From JAUJOE01 sp038252945 (GTDB lineage Bacteria; Actinomycetota; Actinomycetes; Propionibacteriales; Nocardioidaceae), in contig JBBSHN010000039.1 of the NCBI GenBank assembly GCA_038252945.1, positions 1 through 20,288 of the forward strand: DNA of 20,288 nucleotides, given 5' to 3'. Of this stretch, positions 15,544 through 20,288 are shown one piece after another; position 1 is the stretch's first letter; each line of letters starts with the position of its first letter. The notes beneath the pieces are model-generated. The model saw only the letters and a program-made list of their open reading frames with translations. It ran no database searches and was not told the DNA's origin. The position numbers were made by a program, and so were the translations under genes.

Positions 15544-15615
15544 ACTCCCGCGCAGTGCGGGCCACGACGTCTGCAGCTGGTAGGAAGATCGAGTCCGCCA
15601 CGAGGGCCGACCGCG

Positions 15616-16008
15616 ATGGTCGGAATCCGTCGGCTGCTGTCTGCCGATGCGTGGGCGGCGTCACCCCCGGCCAGTCAGGCCCTTTACATCCACCGCGAGG
15701 TCACCGAGCATGGGGCGCAGCATCGCCCGGTCGGCGGCGCCGTGTCCGGCGGGAGCGTTGCGGTGGTCATTCGGACGGCATCGCTTGCTGTGCCCGGCTC
15801 AGCGCCGCTGGGTATCACCGTCGCCGTGCAGCCGACCTGGATCGGCGTGGTGATCACGCCGAGGCCGTACGGCTGGTCCAGGACGCGGAGTGCCTTAGGG
15901 CGGCGCTGCGCTCCGCTCACACCGAACGATCGGCAGTACCTCGCCTCGGCCGATCAGCTGATCTCGGTGAGTGACGTGACGCGACCGAGAGACTGGATGT
16001 ATGGGTAG
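15616..16008 (+). CDS. Unrecognised open frame, partly protein-like
   Basis: A 130-residue reading from the ATG at 15616 (MVGIRRLLSADAWAASPPAS, then YIHREVTEHGAQHRP) has GC-rich third positions and no obvious repeats. It ends 8 bp into the next gene. From about 15835 another frame reads DLDRRGDHAEAVRLVQDAE, which looks at least as natural, so a frameshift inside a small gene is likely. I recognise no family. Bases 15545-15615 hold nothing I can assign. Confidence 0.3.
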   Translation: MVGIRRLLSADAWAASPPASQALYIHREVTEHGAQHRPVGGAVSGGSVAVVIRTASLAVPGSAPLGITVAVQPTWIGVVITPRPYGWSRTRSALGRRCAPLTPNDRQYLASADQLISVSDVTRPRDWMYG

Positions 16009-16359
16009 CACTGCTCTCAAGGCGGCTGAGCCGGTACGCGGGCCACGAACGAGGCGTACGAAAGGTCAGCTCGAAGTCACCGCCTACGACCGTGCCTATG
16101 ACGCCCACCAGCTGCGCCTGGGCGGGGTGGACTGGCCCGAGATCGCCAGCGCACCGGTTACCTCGACGGCCGAATCGCGGCCATGTCGGTCACCGCCTGG
16201 CTGCAGAAGATCGCCGCCGAACAGGCCCCAGACCATCGGCGGGCAGCGCTGCAGCTCGAACTCGATCGCCTTGATCGCCTGCAGTCCGCGTTCTGGGCCA
16301 TGGCGCTAGCCCTGGCTATTCAGGTCGACGGCGAGGTTGATCTTCACACGGTAAATTGA
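16001..16359 (+). pseudogene. Phage/AICE DNA-binding protein (terminase-small-subunit-like), frameshifted and truncated
   Basis: The gene starts at ATG 16001 and reads TKGQLEVTAYDRAYDAHQLR, then GGVDWPEIAS. A single missing base near 16148 moves the rest into another frame: TGYLDGRIAAMSVTAWLQKI, ALQLELDRLDRLQSAFWAMA. Restoring one G gives the smooth reading WPEIAERTGYLDG. This is a helix-turn-helix-bearing family similar to small terminase subunits. After AFWAMAL the family sequence stops and unrelated residues run to TGA at 16357. The missing end corresponds to the fragments at 15338-15543 and 13120-13318. The IS1380-type element begins around or just after the break. Confidence 0.6.
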
Positions 16360-17955
16360 TCTTTGCGTCGGGGTTGTCGACGCGGGCGTGGCTGTTCGCC
16401 CGGGTTCGGTTCCCGGGTTGTCCATGGCCGGTCGAGGTGCGCGGTGCTGGGGTCAGGTTCGTGGTGTTGGCAGGGCGTGCAGCCGGTGGAAGGCGGCGGC
16501 GAGGGTGTCCGCCCAGCGCCAGTTGCGGTCGATCTTGAGGCGGAGTTTGCGCCCGCCGTGCACGAGTCGGGCGGCGGTGTGCAGCAGTCGGTAGCGCAGG
16601 GTCTTCGGCTCGGCTCGGGCCAGTGTCGGGTCGTCGTGCAGCAGAATGGTCTGGGTCCAGGCGAGCAGGTCGATCGCGGTGAGCACGCACGCGAGCCAGG
16701 CTTGATTGATCGCGAACTGGCGGGACGGGAACCGGCCGAGGCCGGTGTCCTTGCCGGTGCGGATGCGGTCCTCGACTCTGGCGTGGGAGCGGTGCCGCGC
16801 GTCGAGCCAGGCGTGTTGCCCGGTGCGGGTGTCGGTGGCGAGGCAGGTGTAGCGCCAGCCGTCGCGTTCTTCGATCAGATCCAGTTGAGCGCCGGGGTGG
16901 GGTCGTTCGCGGCGCACGATGATCCGCATCCCGGCCGGGTAGTCGGCGAACAGGGTAGGCGGTAGTAGGCCGGTGAGTTCGGCGACCGCGGCGGACTCGC
17001 GCGGGTCGCCGTCGATGTCGATCGCGTCGGTCCAGGCGCGTTCGGGCAGGGCCGCGATGGCGGCGTGTTCGCGGTATGTGACGGCCCAGCCGACGGAGAA
17101 TTCGCTGTGCACGCCGCTGTTACGCAGCCCGCGCAGGTGCGCGAGCAGCGCCTTGGAGGCGCCGGCACCGTCGAAGCGGAACAGGATCGGGTAGCCGTGG
17201 CGATAATCGTCGGGGATCTGCGCCGGCGCTGCATCCACGACGGTGATGTGGTCGGCGGCGGTGTTGGAGCCGGCGTTGCCCGGGCGCAGCATCCCGGCCA
17301 GGGCCTCGTTGGTGTTGTCGCAGAACGCCAGCACCGGATGGAATCCCCACGTGTGCTTGAACGTCGCGGCAGCGTGTTCCTTCTCCGAGTGCGCGATCGT
17401 GATGGTGGCGTCCTCGTCGATCACCAGCACCGGGAGGCCTTCGGCGTCGAGCAGCGGTCGGCCGGCGACCAATGACGCGGGTAGAGCCTGCCCGGCCTGT
17501 TCGCCGCGCTGCACCCACGCCACTTCTCGTGCCGCCGCCCGTGCCGCGGCGACCGCATCCAGGTCGGTGGCCTCGATCGAGTTCAGCACCCTCCAGCACG
17601 TCGAGTCCGACGCCACCGAGCCGAACACGCCGGGCTGATCGGCCAGCGTCGCGATGTCGCTGATGCACTCGCCGCCGTCGGCGATCATCACCGCGAGATC
17701 GGCCAGCACCCGGCCCGGATCATGCGCGGTCTGCGGCCTTACCCGGTCGGCGAACACCCGCGAGAGCTGCGCCGTCAGCGTCGTGCGATCGGCGAGATCG
17801 GCCAACAGCCGCGACCCGGCATGCGACACCACCCCGTTGCCGTCGGCGGATACCTGAACAGGCGGGCGAGTACGAGTAGCGTGCACGTGGAAGGTGCCTT
17901 CCTGCTAGCAGATTCGAGTCTTCGACAAACTCAGAATCCCCTACAGGCAAGGCAC
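16340..17955 (-). mobile_element. IS1380-family insertion sequence (ends approximate)
   Basis: The element is defined by one transposase gene. I cannot place its ends exactly. TTGTCGA at 16374-16380 and its complement TCGACAA at 17922-17928 may be the inner parts of imperfect terminal repeats. At the 5' side of the gene, AAGGTGCCTT (17891-17900) and CAAGGCAC (17948-17955) form an inverted pair that could bind transposase. No target-site duplication could be recognised. Confidence 0.6.
16453..17886 (-). CDS. tnp: IS1380-family DDE transposase
   Basis: This transposase moves its own element by cut-and-paste or related DDE chemistry. It has 477 residues, full length for the family. Likely catalytic residues are D159 (VIDEDATITIAHSEKEHAA; D157 is close by), D239 (LFRFDGAGASKALL) and E372 (HARVEDRIRTGKD). 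The segment LRPGNAGSNTAADHI is highly typical of IS1380 members. The GTG start at 17886 has AGGAAGG about 10 nt upstream on the minus strand. The reading frame is intact, in contrast to the broken genes on both sides, which suggests a fairly recent arrival. Confidence 0.93.
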   Translation of the reverse strand: MHATRTRPPVQVSADGNGVVSHAGSRLLADLADRTTLTAQLSRVFADRVRPQTAHDPGRVLADLAVMIADGGECISDIATLADQPGVFGSVASDSTCWRVLNSIEATDLDAVAAARAAAREVAWVQRGEQAGQALPASLVAGRPLLDAEGLPVLVIDEDATITIAHSEKEHAAATFKHTWGFHPVLAFCDNTNEALAGMLRPGNAGSNTAADHITVVDAAPAQIPDDYRHGYPILFRFDGAGASKALLAHLRGLRNSGVHSEFSVGWAVTYREHAAIAALPERAWTDAIDIDGDPRESAAVAELTGLLPPTLFADYPAGMRIIVRRERPHPGAQLDLIEERDGWRYTCLATDTRTGQHAWLDARHRSHARVEDRIRTGKDTGLGRFPSRQFAINQAWLACVLTAIDLLAWTQTILLHDDPTLARAEPKTLRYRLLHTAARLVHGGRKLRLKIDRNWRWADTLAAAFHRLHALPTPRT

Positions 17956-18109
17956 TTTCGATCATCTACACGCCGACACGCCACCTGATCTTGCAGAGCC
18001 CGGGCTAGAGCGAGCCGGACCCTCGCGATCCGGCAGCTATCCCGATGTCGATCGCGCGGTGCGCCCGACCTACGAAGAGGAGCAGAACGTGGGCCTCGAG
18101 TGTGCGAGA
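17887..18109. other. IS flank without a gene
   Basis: This stretch holds the 5' non-coding part of the IS up to roughly 17955 and then about 150 bases in which I see no gene or clear regulatory site. Confidence 0.4.
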
Positions 18110-18717
18110 GTGACAGGCCAGACGATGCAGCGGATTCGGTGAAGGGCAGCGCCACGCTCGAGAGCGTGGACAGGCCGAAGGCATCGGAGATCAGCTGACG
18201 ACCCTGTACGAACTCCTCGGGCTCACTGAGCATTCGCACCCCTGGATCGAGTGGCTGGTCCGGGATGTCCAACACCATGAAGGGGAGGGCCCCACTCAGA
18301 TCCAGTTGAGCTCCGCCAGCTGACCCACCGCGCCCAGGGCTTCGCCGACCACGCCGATGGCGATCGGGACCTTTCGATCGATCACTTCCTCGGCGGTGGG
18401 CAGCAACCACGCCCCGCCGGCGGGACTGTGGCAGAGACCCGCATTGAGCAAACGTGCTTCGCGCGCCCGTAAGCGCGAGCCATCGTCCATCGTCGATCCG
18501 AACGTTGCCTTTGCCGGCCCAGAATTCAGCACTTCGGCCATACACAACTCGCGCGTCCGCGAGTTCGAGGCCGTTGCGGATCAGGTGTCCTATCAACGCT
18601 ACAGCATTTCGCCGCGTGTACGCCGGTCTGGGCGGCGCGCAGAACGCGACCTGCTCCGTCGAGCCCAGCAAAGACAGGACGAACTCCGAAAGCCGCAAGT
18701 CAACGTGCCAACCTAAC
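18110..18717 (-). pseudogene. Frameshifted remnant of an unrecognised protein
   Basis: Read leftward, protein-like sequence begins with WHVDLRLSEFVLSLLGSTEQ near 18710 and runs to YGRSAEFWAGKGNVRIDDG. It moves to a second frame near 18490 (SRLRAREARLLNAGLCHSPA, then TAEEVIDRKVPIAIGVVGEA). Near 18310 it returns to the first frame (LSGALPFMVLDIPDQPLDPG, then EFVQGRQLISDAFGLSTLS). Below about 18130 it becomes nonsense. The pieces fit one protein with two frameshifts and no credible start or end. I do not recognise the family. Its place beside a polysaccharide flippase remnant suggests a surface-polysaccharide locus, but the sequence gives no proof. Confidence 0.45.
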
Positions 18718-18834
18718 GGTGTGGGGCTCCCGGGATCTGCGCAGACGCTCGATGGCTCACAGATCGACGGGGCTCGCTGCGCGTCTGCCCAACCGCGCCC
18801 GCGTGGCGGGCCTGGCGCCATCCGAGCTGACCCG

Positions 18835-19440
18835 CTACCTGGGAATCGCCAGGCCCATGACAGGATGCCCGAGCAGAACCAGTTCCAGCATCACCGCGGT
18901 CGAGGGAGAAAGAACGAGGCGTCGACCGCGAAGCGTCGCCGCTGCATGAACTCGCGGTTCAGCAGTGCCTTCGGCACAGCGCTGACCCTGACAGCAGCAC
19001 GAACAACGCCAGCACACGGATCGCGCCTGCGGAGCGGCGGCCCCCAGCTGTCGCCAGGAACGGAGCGAAGACGACCATTACCAGCGCCAGGAGCACCGCA
19101 TTCCCTAGACTGAGCGTGAACACCGTCGGCGCGATCTCACGCGAGCGCCGGCGCTCGCGCACCAGCGCGAAGCCCACTCCCAGCTCGGCGAAGCTGATCG
19201 CGATGCTGAACACGGTCAGGGCGACCGTGAACACGCCGTACTCATACGGTGCGACCAACCGGGCGACCATGAGACTGACCAGGAACGTGCCGACCCGCAA
19301 GGTGGCCGCATTGAGGGCGCTCCAAAGGGCGCCGCTCCGACGTCGCGACCGATCAGTGCGGCCGGCGCGGGTCCCTCGGTCTGCGGTAGTGATAGCGGAT
19401 CCGGTCCGGCAGCGGTCTCACCTGCGGACGTGGCAGTCAT
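18835..19440 (-). pseudogene. Polysaccharide (O-antigen/teichoic-type) flippase, three frameshifts and truncated
   Basis: The ATG at 19440 begins a short cytoplasmic segment. After a frameshift near 19320 comes RVGTFLVSLMVARLVAPYEY with GVFTVALTVFSIAISFAELG and GFALVRERRR. This is the hallmark start of the Wzx/RfbX-type polysaccharide exporters, with membrane helices and a charged loop. A second shift near 18983 (before SAVPKALLNREFMQRRRF) and a third near 18908 (before STAVMLELVLLGHPVMGLAI) follow. The frame stops at 18835, well short of the usual 400-500 residues. These proteins flip lipid-linked sugar repeat units across the membrane. This copy cannot be functional. Confidence 0.7.
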
Positions 19441-19479
19441 CGCCGGTCACATTCCGGATCGGTCCGCGAGTCCTCGTGT

Positions 19480-20288
19480 TCACGGCGTGGCCACACTCGA
19501 CCCTGTCAACGCCTGGTCGAGATCGGCCATCAGGTCATCGATGTGCTCCAGGCCGACCGACAGCCGAATCGTCTCCGGCTCGATGCCGACCGCGCGCAGC
19601 TCGTCCGAGTTGAGCTGCCGATGCGTCGTCGACCCGGGATGACACACGAGCGACTTCGCATCGCCGAGGTTCACCAGACGCTTGAACAGGTTCGTGGAGT
19701 CGAAGAAGCGGATCGCGGCGTCGTAACCGCCCACCGGGCCGAAGGTGAGCATCGACGGCACCCGTCCCTTGAGGTAACGCTGCGCCAGCTCGTAGGACGG
19801 ATGATCCGGGAAGCCCGCGTAGCTCACCCACGCCACGCGGTCGTCGTCGCGCAGGAACTCGGCCACCGCGCGCGCGTTCGCCTCGTGCCGCTCCAGCCGA
19901 AGCGGCAACGTCTCGAGTCCCTGCAGCAGCAGGAACGCATTGAACGGCGAGAGCGTCGCACCGGTGTTGCGCAACGGGATGTTGCGGGCGCGCACGGCGA
20001 AGGCTGTGTCGGGAAAGTCGCGGGCGAACACCACACCGTGGTAGGCCTTCTCCGGCGTGTTGAACATCGGGAAACGGTCTGCGTGTTCGGCCCACGAGAA
20101 CCGTCCCGCGTCAATGATCGCGCCACCGAGCGTGGTTCCGTGGCCGCCGATGAACTTGGTCAACGACTCGACCACCACGTCGGCGCCGTACTCGATCGGT
20201 TTGAGCAGTACCGGCGTCGCCACGGTGTTGTCGACGATCAACGGCACGCCGGCCCTGTGCGCGACCGAGGCGAACGCCTCGACGTCAA
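19480..20288 (-). CDS. metY: O-acetylhomoserine sulfhydrylase (O-acetylhomoserine aminocarboxypropyltransferase), 5'-partial
   Basis: This PLP enzyme of the Cys/Met metabolism family makes homocysteine from O-acetylhomoserine and sulfide in methionine biosynthesis. The gene runs off the right edge; about 269 residues are visible. PLIVDNTVATPVLLKPIEYG and VVESLTKFIGGHGTTLGGAI include the PLP-binding lysine (codon 20155-20157) in S-x-T-K. The family-specific stretch NTGATLSPFNAFLLLQGLET follows. The C-terminus contains LVCHPGSTTHRQL and ETIRLSVGLEHIDDLMADLD. These match MetY rather than cystathionine synthase. The visible part has no defects. The flippase remnant begins about 40 bp downstream on the same strand. 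Confidence 0.93.
   Translation of the reverse strand, partial: DVEAFASVAHRAGVPLIVDNTVATPVLLKPIEYGADVVVESLTKFIGGHGTTLGGAIIDAGRFSWAEHADRFPMFNTPEKAYHGVVFARDFPDTAFAVRARNIPLRNTGATLSPFNAFLLLQGLETLPLRLERHEANARAVAEFLRDDDRVAWVSYAGFPDHPSYELAQRYLKGRVPSMLTFGPVGGYDAAIRFFDSTNLFKRLVNLGDAKSLVCHPGSTTHRQLNSDELRAVGIEPETIRLSVGLEHIDDLMADLDQALTGSSVATP

Noticed and set aside
14318..15664. Long minus-strand open frame of 448 codons
   Set aside because: It is the complement of recognisable plus-strand sequence (Prim-Pol, HTH and the DNA-binding-protein tail). Its product is Arg/Pro/His-rich with no family features.
17931..18821. Single 296-codon minus-strand gene
   Set aside because: Only parts of the frame are protein-like; the middle section fits another frame and both ends are nonsense. 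It is better described as a frameshifted remnant.
1..20288. CRISPR array, rRNA or complete tRNA genes
   Set aside because: No regularly spaced repeats, rRNA-like sequence or full cloverleaf were seen by eye; only the tRNA 3' end at 10250-10277.

Overview
The window comes from a high-GC actinobacterium. Codons end mostly in G or C, GTG and TTG starts are common, genes often overlap by 4 bp, and at least one gene looks leaderless. I would not name a genus from this sequence. Almost everything except the far right edge looks accessory: a defence island, a degraded integrative element, an insertion sequence and the remains of a polysaccharide locus.

Left part (1-6805): a type I restriction-modification operon, all on the plus strand. 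hsdM enters from outside the window and carries a frameshift. It is followed by hsdS, hsdR, an AbiJ-like HEPN protein and a small DUF6933-like protein. Each junction overlaps by 4-11 bp, so the last two genes look like built-in partners of the restriction system. Next (6806-8238) comes an uncharacterised pair: a two-domain winged-helix protein with a histone-H1-like lysine/alanine tail, and a 65-residue protein with two membrane segments. Then (8266-10050) comes an AbiEi/AbiEii-like type IV toxin-antitoxin pair with a leaderless promoter and a perfect palindrome over it.

Middle (10051-16359): the last 28 bases of a tRNA gene (T-arm, acceptor strand and CCA) stand alone at 10250-10277, next to a tyrosine integrase gene. 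This looks like an attachment site between two modules: the defence cargo on the left and an actinobacterial integrative element (AICE-like) on the right. The right element has an integrase, an XRE-type regulator, a divergent excisionase-like gene behind overlapping palindromes, a CHC2 zinc-finger primase fragment and a primase-polymerase (Prim-Pol). From about 13.0 kb on it is badly damaged by frameshifts, a stop codon and chimaeric joins. Three pieces of one DNA-binding protein family lie scattered in it. No FtsK/TraB-like transfer gene is visible.

Right part (16340-20288): an intact-looking IS1380-family transposase gene lies beside the truncated third piece. After it come a frameshifted pseudogene I do not recognise, a polysaccharide flippase pseudogene with three frameshifts, and the 3' part of an apparently intact O-acetylhomoserine sulfhydrylase gene (metY), which is the only likely housekeeping gene.

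The best candidates for undescribed biology are the HEPN and DUF6933 partners inside the hsd operon and the winged-helix/small-membrane-protein pair at 7124-8238.
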